Positions 34,507-43,968 are shown, counted from the stretch's first letter. The stretch is 64,000 nucleotides of DNA from CAVRUD01 sp963724285 (GCA_963724285.1 CAVRUD010000011.1:186001-250000); one strand, 5' to 3'. Numbers and translations are program-made. The notes: a model not told the origin generated them from the letters alone.

Positions 34507-34718
34507 GGCCGGCTTGAGCCGGCTTCCGTCACTCAGGGATGGTTCAAAACCGGCCGCGGTCGCTTGACGGTCTCCGCGCGCCCTGACTTACGCGTTCTCC
34601 CCCTTCCCCGCTGCGGCAGGGGGAAGGGGGGCCGGGGGGGGTAGGGGGTCGTTCCGGCGCCGACCGAGACTGTCAAGCACGTTTGAACCATCCCTCAGCC
34701 CCGGACTTGAGTCCGGGG
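34507..34718 (-). repeat. composite nested palindrome (copy 2, inverted)
   Basis: Reverse-complement counterpart of 28765-28978 with the same order of parts: GCCGGCTTGAGCCGG, CACTCAGGGATGGTTCAAAA, family-B core, GTTTGAACCATCCCTCAG and CCCCGGACTTGAGTCCGGGG. Length 212 bp against 214 bp. It fills the gap 34432-34866 together with the unit at 34421; no gene is seen there. Confidence 0.78.
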
Positions 34719-34866
34719 CGACGGGGATGGGGCCAACGATTTCGGCGAGCGCGATAGGTATTGGTTAGGCGCTGGTGGGGTATTTCCGTCGCGTCTAGGT
34801 GGGCTACCGGGCGGGTTCACGAACCGCCCAAACACCCGGTGGCGAGGCTGGAGATTGTGGCCAGCG

Positions 34867-35544
34867 CTACTCTGGCCGAAGAGTGAGGGTAAGCCATGTC
34901 GGGCTGTAATCGATGCGTACTTGGTGGTTGGGTAGCTCCGTTCGGACGCTGAAGGACGTTGTGGCGTTCGCAACGATCAGGTCTCCGGGCTCCGGTCGAA
35001 GTTCCCACTGGCGCAAGCCGTCGAAGTCCACCTGGGATGCGTCCCGGTAGTGCTCGATGAGGACAACCTCATCGTCCCGGGTGGGGCGGGCCATCTGCAG
35101 GAGGGCCCTGAGTGGGTCGAAGCAATGGTCCAGAGCGAACCGCATATAGACGAGGTCGAAGGAGTCCGGTTCGACCTGTTCGTCCAGGTGCTCGACGTCG
35201 CAGGTAAGCGTGGGGACGGGTGGTGTGAGGCCGATCTCTGCCAGCATCTCGTGGTAGAGGTCGGCCAGGGCATCGATTGCAACGACGTCGACCGGCAGGT
35301 CGCTTAACACCTTGCCGACGGTGGTTGCCGGTCCCGCGGCGCAATCGAGAGTTCGGACGATGGATTCCGACGGGCGACTCGGAAGTGCGGCGGCGATGTG
35401 GGGCTGCAGCGGAGCCATCGGGCTGAGGCGTTCGTGATATCCGGCCGGGTCGTTGAGCCCGTCGCTGGTGAAGTAGGAACGCCACCAGTGGAGTTCTTTC
35501 TCGATGCCAGTCAGCCACGCCTGTCGTGTATCGGCGGAGTGCAT
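34867..35544 (-). CDS. class I SAM-dependent methyltransferase
   Basis: About 225 residues from MHSADTRQAW. SAM motif I is LDCAAGPATTVGKVL (about 62-76), followed by the acidic strand VDVVAIDALADLYHEML, and DSFDLVYMRFALDHCFDP is the motif-IV/post-I region. The N-terminal helix pair (ELHWWRSYFTSDGLND) is of the kind seen in small-molecule and natural-product methyltransferases. The substrate is unknown. A longer frame to 35751 lacks coding character; the true start is uncertain because no strong ribosome site is visible. It is monocistronic and convergent with the ABC exporter. Confidence 0.75.
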   Translation of the reverse strand: MHSADTRQAWLTGIEKELHWWRSYFTSDGLNDPAGYHERLSPMAPLQPHIAAALPSRPSESIVRTLDCAAGPATTVGKVLSDLPVDVVAIDALADLYHEMLAEIGLTPPVPTLTCDVEHLDEQVEPDSFDLVYMRFALDHCFDPLRALLQMARPTRDDEVVLIEHYRDASQVDFDGLRQWELRPEPGDLIVANATTSFSVRTELPNHQVRIDYSPTWLTLTLRPE

Positions 35545-35912
35545 TCGGATGGATGCCTTTTCGTTCGGGGAGATATGAGGCGGGGTCAATTGTCTCAAAT
35601 CCACCCGGGTGGATACTGGTTTCGTGTTCAGAGTCGCTGGCGGAATGGCACCTGAAAGGCTTCTGAATCGCGATTGTCTTGAGATGTGTAGGGTCGAATT
35701 GTTTGAGAAGACACAGCGTGAAAGCGGCGCAAACGGGATTGAGCAGCTCATGGATTGACCGAATCACGTAGGAGATTCACGGGAATTCGCGGAAAACCTA
35801 CGTAGTTCCATCGATGTTCGATTTTAAGCGGCGTCGGCATCCTCCTGGTGTGGTCGCCGGCGGCGGCGGCGAATCCGCTCCGGACCCCAGGAGCAGGAGG
35901 AGATACCGGGGA

Positions 35913-36137
35913 ATGAGCATCGAGATCGGACCGTTCGGCTACGGGCACGGCACGTCGTTCTACTTCCACGCCAGCCACTTCATCATGCCTTTGGAGGCCA
36001 GCCATGCAACCGCTTTCCAGACCACGATCCATTCACCCTACGTGTATTCGGAGATCGTTGACCGTCTTCGCCCTGACATTGGCAATTCTGGCGCTGGCGA
36101 TGCCCCTGGGAGCATCGGCCGCCGACGAGAAAGATGA
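35913..36137 (+). CDS. doubtful short frame rich in His and aromatic residues
   Basis: ATG 35913 follows AGGAGGAG by 11 nt and opens 74 codons overlapping the start of the secreted repeat protein in another frame. The first 30 codons have strong GC bias at third positions and encode MSIEIGPFGYGHGTSFYFHA, then SHFIMPLEASHA; after 36004 the frame only shadows the downstream gene. It may be a translated leader peptide coupled to that gene, or a coincidence. Confidence 0.25.
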   Translation: MSIEIGPFGYGHGTSFYFHASHFIMPLEASHATAFQTTIHSPYVYSEIVDRLRPDIGNSGAGDAPGSIGRRRER

Positions 36138-37056
36138 CCCCCGGCGCGACGCCCCCCAGCGGGAAGAGACCCCGGAGGTAGAGGTCGTTGAGACATCGAC
36201 CCCTCCCGCTGACACAGGCCAGACCCATTTCGTGGCCGCGGATCCGGATCCGGGCTGCCCAGAGGGATTCGAACCGGCGTTGCCGCCGCTGAATCCGGAT
36301 CTCGGCTGTGTGCCGACAGATCTTGGCTATGCAATCCCAGAAACGGGATCTGATCCCGATCCAACCTGCCCAGAGGGCACCGCGCCGGTCCTGCCTCCGG
36401 TCAATCCTGCACTCGGTTGCCTCCCAACGCACGGCGGCGATGGCTCGGGTGGATCGCAGGAAGCGGATCCCGATCCGACCTGTCCGGAAGGCTGGGTGCC
36501 TGCCGTGCCGCCGCTGAACCCCGCTTTGGGGTGCGTCGCGTCCGCCGAGGCGATCGCGGTCGAGGCCGAGCCTCAGACGGCCACGCTCGCCGGCGTGGAC
36601 GAACCAGCGCCATCCGGGGCATGACGACTGCCCGCCCGGTTGGGTGCCGGCAGGTCGCCGCTGAACGAGGATCTGGGGTGCGTCAACAACACGCTGGTTG
36701 CCGGAGTCGTGGCGGGCGATGCGACGGGCGGGAGCCTGCCTGGATCCGGCACGGGCGGCGACGGATCGCGCCATCCTGACCACGGCTGCCCGGAAGGCTA
36801 TGTCCTCAAGCTCCTCCTGAAGCAAAACCCGGACGGAAGCCTGACCTTCTTCTACGGCTGCGTGAAGGACGGCGGCGGCGTCGTGACCGGACCGGACGAC
36901 ATCACGACTGGCGCAACTGAGCCGGTCGTCGCGTACGTGTCCTGGACGGGACCGGCTGTCTTGACGGTCGAGCCGTGCCCAGAAGGGTCGGCGCGGCATC
37001 CCGACTACCTGGAGTACGGGTGCATCCCGTACGGCGCGGGGCCCTGGGCGCTGTAG
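36004..37056 (+). CDS. secreted Cys/Pro repeat protein (two frameshifts)
   Basis: A signal peptide (SLTVFALTLAILALAMPLGA, about 18-40) precedes an array of about 24-residue units of the pattern CPEGxxPxLPPLNPxLGC, each with two cysteines, usually led by DPDP. Three units are intact (to about 36540). A fourth (DCPPGWVPA ... PLNEDLGCVNN) is split by two indels between 36624 and 36670, and two divergent Cys pairs follow (CPEGYVLKLL ... FYGC and CPEGSARHPDYLEYGC). Function unknown; probably an extracellular or wall-linked protein. A TTGGAGG site precedes ATG 36004. The paired indels may be sequence errors. Confidence 0.65.
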
Positions 37057-37114
37057 GCCAGCGAGGTTGAGCCCGGATGGCCTAGCTAGTCGTTTCGACA
37101 AGTGCGTCAGCACA

Positions 37115-37152
37115 CGGCTCGGCCCCGTGGAGCAATCCACGGGGCCGAGCCG
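37115..37152 (+). terminator. terminator after the repeat protein gene
   Basis: A 17-bp perfect stem (CGGCTCGGCCCCGTGGA and complement) capped by a GCAA tetraloop, 59 bp past the stop at 37056, followed by CGTTCGTT. A strong structure, although the U-tract is short. Confidence 0.7.
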
Positions 37153-37187
37153 CGTTCGTTGCAGTCCTGCATTGGAGAGGGCAGACT

Positions 37188-39188
37188 GTGCCACCTAAGT
37201 GGGGTAAGCCGGATCGAAAGGATAAACGCGTGGTAGAGGTTCGACCGCGGGTGGCGGCATACGGCAGTTGGGCATCGCCGATCACGGCGGACGCGATCGT
37301 GGCCGGGAGCGTCCGGCTTGGGCTAGCGGCGCTCGATGGGCAAGACGCCTATTGGCTCGAGGGTCGAGCGAGCGAAGGCGGGCGCAACGCACTCGTCCGA
37401 GCCGGGGCGGATGGCATGGTCGGCGAAGTCACGCCCTCCATCTTCAACGTCCGCACCCGGGTTCACGAATACGGGGGCGGCGCGTTCGCCGTCCGGAACG
37501 GCCTGGTGGTCTTCGTCCACGATGGGGATCAGCGCCTATACCGGCTGGACGCCACCGGGGGTGACCCCCAGCCGCTGACGCCGGAGTCGGACGGGGCGCT
37601 GCGCTACGCGGACATCGTCTTCGACGCCGGGCGGGACAGGGTCATCTGCGTGAGGGAGGACCATCGTGGGGGCGGTGAGGCCGTCAACTCGATCGTTGCG
37701 GTATCGCTCGCGGGCGAAGCCGGTGGAGACGAAGGCGCGATCCTGGTCGAGGGCACCGACTTCGTCGCGGCGCCGCGCCTCTCGCCGGATGGCTCACGGC
37801 TGGTTTGGCTCGCCTGGAATCATCCAAGTATGCCCTGGGATGGCACCGACCTGAAGGAGGCCGAGTTCACAGAGTCGGGGAAACTTGGGGCGGAATCGCA
37901 GGTTGCCGGCGGCGTGGCCGAGTCGATCTTCCAGCCGGAATGGTCGCCGAACGGTGATCTGATCTTCGTCTCCGACCGGAGCGGATGGTGGAACCTCTAT
38001 CGCCAGGCGAGCGGGACCACCGAGATCCAAGCGCTATACCCGATGGCTGCCGAGTTCGGGCTGCCGTTGTGGGTCTTCGGGATGCGGACCTACGACGTGC
38101 TCGATGACGGCCGGATCGTCTGTGCGTACTGCGAGAGCGGCACCTGGTCGTTGGCGATCCTCGATCCGGAACGCAGGCACTTGGACAGAATCGATCTTCC
38201 GTACCACGAGATCGATAACGTGAGCGCGTCCGGTTCAACCGTCCTGTTCCACGGCGGGTCGCCTTCGACGCCGAAGGCCATCGTCCGGCTCGACCTGGCG
38301 ACCGGTGAGCGGATCGAGTTGCGCCGGGCGACGGAAAAGGTGCCAGACGCCGGGTATCTCTCGATGCCGCGCACGGTCGAGTTCCCGACCGAAGGCGGGC
38401 TGACGGCCTTCGGCTTTTTCTACCCGCCGTCGAACCGGGATTTTGTCGGGCCCGAAGGGGAGCGACCGCCGTTGCTGGTCCTCTCGCACGGTGGCCCGAC
38501 CGGCGCGACCGAGCCCAGCTTCGAACTGCCAATCCAGTACTGGACCTCGCGCGGCATCGCGGTCCTGGACGTCAACTACGGCGGCAGCACCGGATATGGC
38601 CGGGCCTACCGGGAGCGGCTCAACGGCGCCTGGGGCATCGTCGATGTCGACGATTGTTGCAACGGCGCCCGCTGGCTGGCGGACCAGGGCGAGGTCGACG
38701 GGGCCAGGCTGATGATCCGGGGCGGCAGCGCCGGTGGGTACACCACGCTGGCGGCGCTGACCTTCCGTGATGTCTTCGCGGTAGGAGCCAGTCACTACGG
38801 CATCAGCGACCTGGAGACGATGGCGACCGATACACACAAGTTCGAAAGTAGATACCTCGACAACCTGATTGGCCCATACCCGGAGCGCAAAGACCTATAC
38901 GAGGAGCGATCGCCGATCCACTTCACCGAGTTGCTCTCCTGCCCGCTGATCCTCTTCCAGGGGCTGGAGGACAAGGTCGTGCCTCCTTCCCAGGCGGAGA
39001 CCATGTACGCCGCGGTCAAGGCGAAGGGGCTACCCGTCGCTTACATCCCGTTCGCGGGCGAACAGCATGGGTTCCGGCGGGCTGAGAACGTCAAGCGGGC
39101 CCTGGAGGCTGAGCTGTACTTCTACGGCAAAGTCCTGGGATTCGAGCCAGCGGACGCCATCGAGCCCGTGCCGATCGAGAATCTCTAG
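37188..39188 (+). CDS. S9 family serine peptidase (dipeptidyl/acylaminoacyl peptidase-like)
   Basis: A 666-residue prolyl-oligopeptidase-family enzyme. The N-terminal two thirds (about 20-400) is a beta-propeller (repeats such as RVHEYGGGAFAVRNGLVVFV, SPDGSRLVWLAWNHPSMPWD, EWSPNGDLIFVSDRSGWWNL). The C-terminal alpha/beta hydrolase has the nucleophile GGSAGGYTTL, the acid in FQGLEDKVVP and the His in GEQHGFRR. No signal peptide, so it should degrade peptides in the cytoplasm. GTG 37188 follows GAGAGGG. Confidence 0.9.
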   Translation: MPPKWGKPDRKDKRVVEVRPRVAAYGSWASPITADAIVAGSVRLGLAALDGQDAYWLEGRASEGGRNALVRAGADGMVGEVTPSIFNVRTRVHEYGGGAFAVRNGLVVFVHDGDQRLYRLDATGGDPQPLTPESDGALRYADIVFDAGRDRVICVREDHRGGGEAVNSIVAVSLAGEAGGDEGAILVEGTDFVAAPRLSPDGSRLVWLAWNHPSMPWDGTDLKEAEFTESGKLGAESQVAGGVAESIFQPEWSPNGDLIFVSDRSGWWNLYRQASGTTEIQALYPMAAEFGLPLWVFGMRTYDVLDDGRIVCAYCESGTWSLAILDPERRHLDRIDLPYHEIDNVSASGSTVLFHGGSPSTPKAIVRLDLATGERIELRRATEKVPDAGYLSMPRTVEFPTEGGLTAFGFFYPPSNRDFVGPEGERPPLLVLSHGGPTGATEPSFELPIQYWTSRGIAVLDVNYGGSTGYGRAYRERLNGAWGIVDVDDCCNGARWLADQGEVDGARLMIRGGSAGGYTTLAALTFRDVFAVGASHYGISDLETMATDTHKFESRYLDNLIGPYPERKDLYEERSPIHFTELLSCPLILFQGLEDKVVPPSQAETMYAAVKAKGLPVAYIPFAGEQHGFRRAENVKRALEAELYFYGKVLGFEPADAIEPVPIENL

Positions 39189-39203
39189 AGGGGGAGTGGT
39201 GAG

Positions 39204-39470
39204 GTGGAGCAGATCATTTCGTTGGGTGGGTCGATGCTGATCCTGATTGCGTTCGTGGGCAATCTGTTGGGCCGGATATCAGCTTCGGGGCTGCCGTACG
39301 TGCTCTTGAATCTGGTCGGGTCGGCGATCCTCTCGGTCATCGCGATCGTGGAGGAGCAATGGGGGTTTCTCCTGCTGGAAGGGGTGTGGACGGTGGTCAG
39401 CCTGTATGGGCTAGTGCGGTTGCTGCGCGCTGGCGGCGGCCGGCCCGGGCCGGTAGGGCTGGGGCATTAG
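39204..39470 (+). CDS. small membrane protein, CBU_0592-like
   Basis: 88 residues with three predicted transmembrane helices (ISLGGSMLILIAFVGNLLG; LPYVLLNLVGSAILSVIAIV; WGFLLLEGVWTVVSLYGLVR). The layout and the LNLVGS / EGVWTVVSLYGL pattern match the small CBU_0592-type domain of unknown function. GTG start 15 bp after the peptidase stop, with GGGGAG upstream, suggests co-transcription with the S9 peptidase. Confidence 0.65.
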   Translation: MEQIISLGGSMLILIAFVGNLLGRISASGLPYVLLNLVGSAILSVIAIVEEQWGFLLLEGVWTVVSLYGLVRLLRAGGGRPGPVGLGH

Positions 39471-39499
39471 CGGTACATCGGCATGGCGAGTTCGTGCTC

Positions 39500-39604
39500 G
39501 TAGGGGCGATGCATGCATCGCCCAGTCTGCCCTCCGGGGCAGTTTGAGACCGGACATGTGGCACGTCGAGGTTGGGAACTGGGCGAGGCATGCCTCGCCC
39601 CTAC
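39500..39604. repeat. REPIN, 105 bp
   Basis: Arms 39500-39524 (GTAGGGGCGATGCATGCATC...) and 39579-39604 (complement-oriented, ending GCCTCGCCCCTAC). Each arm is itself palindromic (GCGATGC/GCATCGC; GCGAGGC/GCCTCGC); the two arms differ at one internal position pair that is compensated within each arm. It lies between two genes of opposite orientation. Confidence 0.7.
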
Positions 39605-39646
39605 GAATGTAAATCCGATGACACATCGAATATGCGTGAGGGGCGG

Positions 39647-40408
39647 CTACGAATCGTCGGAGGGGACAACGGCGAAGACGGCAATGGGAGTATGGGCGGC
39701 GATGTGGTGGAGCAGGGCGTAAATGAGGAAGGCTGCCCCGGCCATTTCGGCGGTCTCTTCGATAACGGCGAGAATCGTTACCGGTCCGCCTCCCCGTCCA
39801 CGGGCGTCGGTGATCGCGGCTTCGATCATCTCGATGACGAGTGCTCCGCCGATATAGATCGCGGCAGCCAGGATGAACCGGCGGCGGGAGTCCGGTGGTA
39901 GGGCCCGAAGAAACGAGAGGTAAGCGAGTCCGACCATTACGGCGAGGATTGAGTACGGCACAACCCAGGCCCAGAGCAGAGGACCGCCGGTGGGCATGAT
40001 GCCCTTGACCCAGTCGCCGAGTTGCTCGTGGAGTGAAGCGACCTCATCGCAGGACAGAAAGATGAGGATCAGGGCGAGGCCGAACCAGTGGCGCGCCCAT
40101 TGATCGCGGGTCGCGCGCGCGGCAGCAGCGATGGCCGCGACGAGCAACCCCGCGCAGAGGAGCATGCTGGCGGTGAACCAGGTGCCAACCGTCTGTTCGG
40201 CACTGGGGTTGAAGTTGCGGCGGATTACCCGCAAAGCACGTGGCAGAAACTCGCGATCGGTCGCGTCGAAGTTGCGCGAAAGCTCCCCGGCGATGCCCAG
40301 GATGGTGAGCACGACGATGGCCAAGGAGAGCCAGCGGAGAACCCGTGCGGGCGAGATCGCGAGCCGGTGGGCCGTCGGACCGGTCGGAAGATGGGGGTGT
40401 TGTGGCAT
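39647..40408 (-). CDS. hypothetical multi-pass membrane protein
   Basis: About 253 residues from MPQHPHLPTGPTAH. Six hydrophobic helices can be traced, starting with VLRWLSLAIVVLTILGIAG and including WFTASMLLCAGLLVAAIAAA, HWFGLALILIFLSCDEVASL, AWVVPYSILAVMVGLAYL and two more at the C-terminus with Glu residues (VIEMIEAA, AVIEETAEMAGAA). The SCDEVASLHEQLGDW loop recurs in bacterial membrane proteins of unknown function. Its start is uncertain; no ribosome site is clear. Confidence 0.65.
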   Translation of the reverse strand: MPQHPHLPTGPTAHRLAISPARVLRWLSLAIVVLTILGIAGELSRNFDATDREFLPRALRVIRRNFNPSAEQTVGTWFTASMLLCAGLLVAAIAAAARATRDQWARHWFGLALILIFLSCDEVASLHEQLGDWVKGIMPTGGPLLWAWVVPYSILAVMVGLAYLSFLRALPPDSRRRFILAAAIYIGGALVIEMIEAAITDARGRGGGPVTILAVIEETAEMAGAAFLIYALLHHIAAHTPIAVFAVVPSDDS

Positions 40409-40588
40409 GGAGCCGATCACGCGAAGATGATGACCGGCGAGCCCCGGTCGCGGTTCAGGTTTACCCGAACGCAGACAGCGACCCCGGGCGCGTACACGGC
40501 GCGATGAGGTCGCAGGGCGCAAATGGTACGTGGTCGTCGGTCGCGTCGCATGGGCAGGACGAACCCGGCGCGGGCAGAAAGGTCGAAC

Positions 40589-41971
40589 GTGGCGGACGGA
40601 ACGCAAGCAACGACACGGAGAGCCGATCTCGATGCCGTGCTGGCAGCATGTGCCCAAAACCGCGAGCGGGATCTGGCCGATCTCTTTCGGATCCTGCGCC
40701 AGCCCAGCATCAGCACGCAGAACATCGGCGTGCGCGAATGCGCGGAACTGGAGCGGGACCTGCTTGTCGACGCGGGCCTGGAGGTCAGGATCATCGAGAC
40801 CGCGGGGCATCCGATGGTTTTCGGAAGCCGGCCGGGCCAGGCCGGTTCGCCGACGCTGCTGCTGTACGGTCATTACGACGTACAGCCGCCGGAGCCGATG
40901 GACGCCTGGCGCTCCCCGCCGTTCGAGCCGGAGGTGCGCGACGGCAAGATCTGGGCTCGGGGCGTCGGCGATAACAAGGGCCAGCACGTCGCCCACATCT
41001 GCGCCTTACGGGCGTGGACCGAGACGGTCGGGAGCCTGCCGATCGGAATCAAGGTGCTGCTCGAAGGCGAAGAGGAGTGCGGCAGCCCCCAGATCGACGC
41101 GTTCGTCGCCGCCAATCGCGATCTTCTCACCGCCGATCTGGTGGTGACGGCGGACGGCCCGGTCCACGACGATGCCCACCCGCAGGTGGAGTACGGCGTC
41201 CGGGGCATGGTCTACATCGAGTTGACGGCCCGGGGCGCGAACCACGATCTGCATTCGGGCAACTGGGGCGGCATCGCGCCGAACCCAGCCTGGACGCTGG
41301 TGCAACTCCTGGCGACGATGCGCGACCCCGGCGGCAATGTCCTGATCGAGGGGTTTGCGGACGACGTGCGGCCGCTTTCCGACCTCGCCCAGGCGGCCAT
41401 CGCGAAAATCCCGCTCGATCAGGCGGGCGCCCTTGCCGGCATCGGCGTGCGCGAGTTGCCGCCGCCGGCGGACGTGCCCTACTTCGAGCGATTGATGGCC
41501 CGGCCGACGTTGAACATTGCCGGGTTCACCTCGGGGTACGGCGGACCCGGGAGCAAGACGATCATCCCGGCCGTCGCGACGGTCAAGATGGATATGCGGT
41601 TGGTGCCGGATCAGGATCCGGACGACGTCTTCGCCAAGGTGAAGGCGCACGTGGAGAAGCATGCTCCGGAGGTGGAAATCCGCCACTTCGGTGCGATGCG
41701 GCCCTCGCACACTCCCCTCGATCACCCGCTGGCAGCGCCGGTGCGGCGGGCGGTAGCCCAGGGATTTGGGGTCGAGTCGATCGATATCCCCCTCGTCGGC
41801 GGCAGTTTGCCTGACGCGACCTGGACGAAGACCCTCGGGTTGCCGTCGTTCGTCGTGCCCTATGCCAACCACGACGAAGCCAATCACGCTCCCAACGAGA
41901 ACCTGGTGCTGGAGCGGTTCTACGCCGGGATCCGGACGACCGCCGCATTGGTGGCGGAACTTGCCCGGTAG
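40589..41971 (+). CDS. M20 family metallopeptidase (dipeptidase)
   Basis: A 460-residue M20 peptidase of the ArgE/CNDP type. Di-zinc ligands and catalytic residues are in place: LLLYGHYDVQPP (His, then Asp), GVGDNKGQ (bridging Asp), GEEECGS (general-base Glu and ligand Glu), TADGPVHDD (Asp) and NHDEANHAPNE (final His). The lid or dimerisation domain starts with GVRGMVYIELTARGANHDLH. It should hydrolyse di- or tripeptides or acylated amino acids in the cytoplasm. Start placed at GTG 40589 after GAAAGG; an upstream in-frame ATG-like codon at 40523 is less likely. Confidence 0.88.
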   Translation: MADGTQATTRRADLDAVLAACAQNRERDLADLFRILRQPSISTQNIGVRECAELERDLLVDAGLEVRIIETAGHPMVFGSRPGQAGSPTLLLYGHYDVQPPEPMDAWRSPPFEPEVRDGKIWARGVGDNKGQHVAHICALRAWTETVGSLPIGIKVLLEGEEECGSPQIDAFVAANRDLLTADLVVTADGPVHDDAHPQVEYGVRGMVYIELTARGANHDLHSGNWGGIAPNPAWTLVQLLATMRDPGGNVLIEGFADDVRPLSDLAQAAIAKIPLDQAGALAGIGVRELPPPADVPYFERLMARPTLNIAGFTSGYGGPGSKTIIPAVATVKMDMRLVPDQDPDDVFAKVKAHVEKHAPEVEIRHFGAMRPSHTPLDHPLAAPVRRAVAQGFGVESIDIPLVGGSLPDATWTKTLGLPSFVVPYANHDEANHAPNENLVLERFYAGIRTTAALVAELAR

Positions 41972-42158
41972 GCGATTCCCGGCAGCGCTGCACGATTTGC
42001 CTCGTAAGAGGATGTTGTCAGGCGGGTGTTACGCTTCCCTGCCACAAGCGCCGCGCTGTCGTGGGGACGGCGCGGCTGGATCGCCGGCCCGCATCCCGTT
42101 CCAGACTCCTGGAGAACGTCGTTTGGGGCGGTCGGCGGCGGAGCGGAGGGAGATAGAG

Positions 42159-43166
42159 GTGGCGGAACGCCAGGGCGAGTTCCGGACCCCGCGCGGTGAA
42201 GGGGAGACGATCCTACGCACGAGCGGGCTGAGCAAGCGGTTCGGCAACATCACCGCCGTCCAAAACCTCGATCTCGACGTACGCGCCGGTGAAGTGCTGG
42301 GCTTTCTCGGGCCGAACGGCTCGGGGAAGAGCACGACAGTCGGCATGATTCTGGGTCTGATCAAGCCCACGGCCGGTACGGTCGAGTTGTTCGGCAAGCC
42401 GCTTGAGCAGCAGCGGGAGGCGCTCACGCGCCAGGTCGGGGCGATTATCGAGACGCCCGCCTTCTATCCCTACCTCTCCGGACGCGACAACCTGCGGGCG
42501 CTGGCGATGGCGGCCGGTGGGGTTCCTGCCAGCCGGATCGACGAGTTGCTGACGCTGGTCGGTCTCCAGGAGCGTGCCGGCGGCAAGTTCAAGACCTACT
42601 CCCTGGGCATGAAGCAGCGGCTCGGGATCGCATCCACCCTGCTGACGGACCCGTCGCTGGTGATTCTGGACGAGCCGACCAACGGGCTGGACCCGTCGGG
42701 GCAGCGGGAAATCCGCGACCTGATCCCCGATCTGGCCAGGCAGGGCCATGCCGTGCTGCTCGCCAGCCACCTGCTGCACGAGGTCGAGCAGGTATGCGAG
42801 CGGGTGGCGATCATCCGGAGCGGGCGCCTGATTGAGTTCGGGCGGGTGGCGGATCTGGTCGCCCGGGGCGAGTATCTGGACGTCAAGCTCCGCCCGGACG
42901 AAATCGCGGCGGCGGCCCAGGTGCTGCAGACCCTGTCGTTCGTCGAGAGCGTGGCGCCGCGCGACGAGGGCCTGGCCGTGACGTATACGGGTGAGCACGG
43001 CGCGGCGATCAACCGGGTGCTGGCCGGCCAGGGCATCTTTGCCTCGGCGCTGATTCCCAGGCAGTCCTCGCTGGAAGACATTTTCCTTGAGCTGACCGAA
43101 GGCAGCACCCCGGGCGAGCTGAACGTGCAGGCGGGAGGGTCGGACAATGCTGCCGCTGTTGCGTAG
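42159..43166 (+). CDS. ABC transporter ATP-binding protein (ABC-2 exporter)
   Basis: A 335-residue ATPase of the DrrA/CcmA-like group. Walker A GPNGSGKSTT (about 51), Q-loop IIETPAFYPYLSGRDNL, signature YSLGMKQRLGIA, Walker B LVILDEPTNGLDPSG, H-loop ASHLLHE. The C-terminal extension (about 225-335) ends SSLEDIFLELTE, as in this group. GTG start after GGAGGGAG. The permease gene overlaps its last 20 bp. It probably exports a drug, lipid or other hydrophobic compound. Confidence 0.9.
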   Translation: MAERQGEFRTPRGEGETILRTSGLSKRFGNITAVQNLDLDVRAGEVLGFLGPNGSGKSTTVGMILGLIKPTAGTVELFGKPLEQQREALTRQVGAIIETPAFYPYLSGRDNLRALAMAAGGVPASRIDELLTLVGLQERAGGKFKTYSLGMKQRLGIASTLLTDPSLVILDEPTNGLDPSGQREIRDLIPDLARQGHAVLLASHLLHEVEQVCERVAIIRSGRLIEFGRVADLVARGEYLDVKLRPDEIAAAAQVLQTLSFVESVAPRDEGLAVTYTGEHGAAINRVLAGQGIFASALIPRQSSLEDIFLELTEGSTPGELNVQAGGSDNAAAVA

Positions 43167-43968
43167 CGAGGTTTTCCGGCTGCGGCGGCGTTGGATGACG
43201 ACGGTTCTCCTGCTGGTCGTGGTGTTAGGCGTCGCCGCGGTCTACATCATCCTTTGGCTGGTCTATATCAACGCGTCCCTGGTTGAGCAACTCGATCAAG
43301 CCGACGAGCTCAGCGTGAGCGCCGTGCCGGATATTGGCATGGATATTGTCAACTTCCTGGGCTCGATCGTGACGGTCATTCTGGCGGCGAGCATCATCGG
43401 CACCGAGTTTGGCTGGGGGACGATCAGGGCGCTGCTGCCGCGGGCGCGCAGCCGGGTCGAACTGATCACCGCCAAACTCATTACGCTGGCACTGTTCGAC
43501 GTTCTGATCGTGCTGGCGGGCTTTGTGACAGCTACTATCTTCTCCTCCGTTATCGCCAACATCGAAGGGCTGGACACCAGCCCGAGCTCCGAGTTCTGGG
43601 GGGACGCGATCCAGTCGATCGCGATCAACCTGTTCGTGCTCCTGCCCTATTCCGCTTTGGCCTTCTTCGTGGCAGTGCTGACGCGCTCGAATGCGGCGGG
43701 TATCGCCATCGGCCTCGCGATTCTGCTGGCCGAGGGGATCATCGTCGCGATCCTGGGAGCGCTGAGCGACGCCCTGGATTGGATCGGCGATCTGCTGTTC
43801 ACCAACAACATGACCGCGATCCTGAACGAAAACAATCCGGGAGGGCGAGGTCCGAATAGCGATCTGCCCGGGACGGGACAGGCGATCTTCGTCCTGGTCG
43901 TGTGGATTGTGCTGCTGGTCGGCGGCTCGTTCTGGTTCTTCCGGCGGCGGGACGTAACCTCCGGGTAG
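43147..43968 (+). CDS. ABC-2 type transporter permease
   Basis: A 273-residue membrane subunit with six helices: RWMTTVLLLVVVLGVAAVYI first, a second (LGSIVTVILAASIIGTEFG) followed by TIRALLPRARSRVELI, typical of ABC-2 permeases, and the last FVLVVWIVLLVGGSFWFF. It overlaps the ATPase gene by 20 bp, so the two are translated together. Confidence 0.85.
   Translation: MLPLLRSEVFRLRRRWMTTVLLLVVVLGVAAVYIILWLVYINASLVEQLDQADELSVSAVPDIGMDIVNFLGSIVTVILAASIIGTEFGWGTIRALLPRARSRVELITAKLITLALFDVLIVLAGFVTATIFSSVIANIEGLDTSPSSEFWGDAIQSIAINLFVLLPYSALAFFVAVLTRSNAAGIAIGLAILLAEGIIVAILGALSDALDWIGDLLFTNNMTAILNENNPGGRGPNSDLPGTGQAIFVLVVWIVLLVGGSFWFFRRRDVTSG

Noticed and set aside
28765..34718. A composite transposon carrying the ABC exporter
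   Set aside because: Flanking repeats are inverted and similar, but no transposase, target-site duplication or terminal CA/TG ends are visible, so I report only the geometry.
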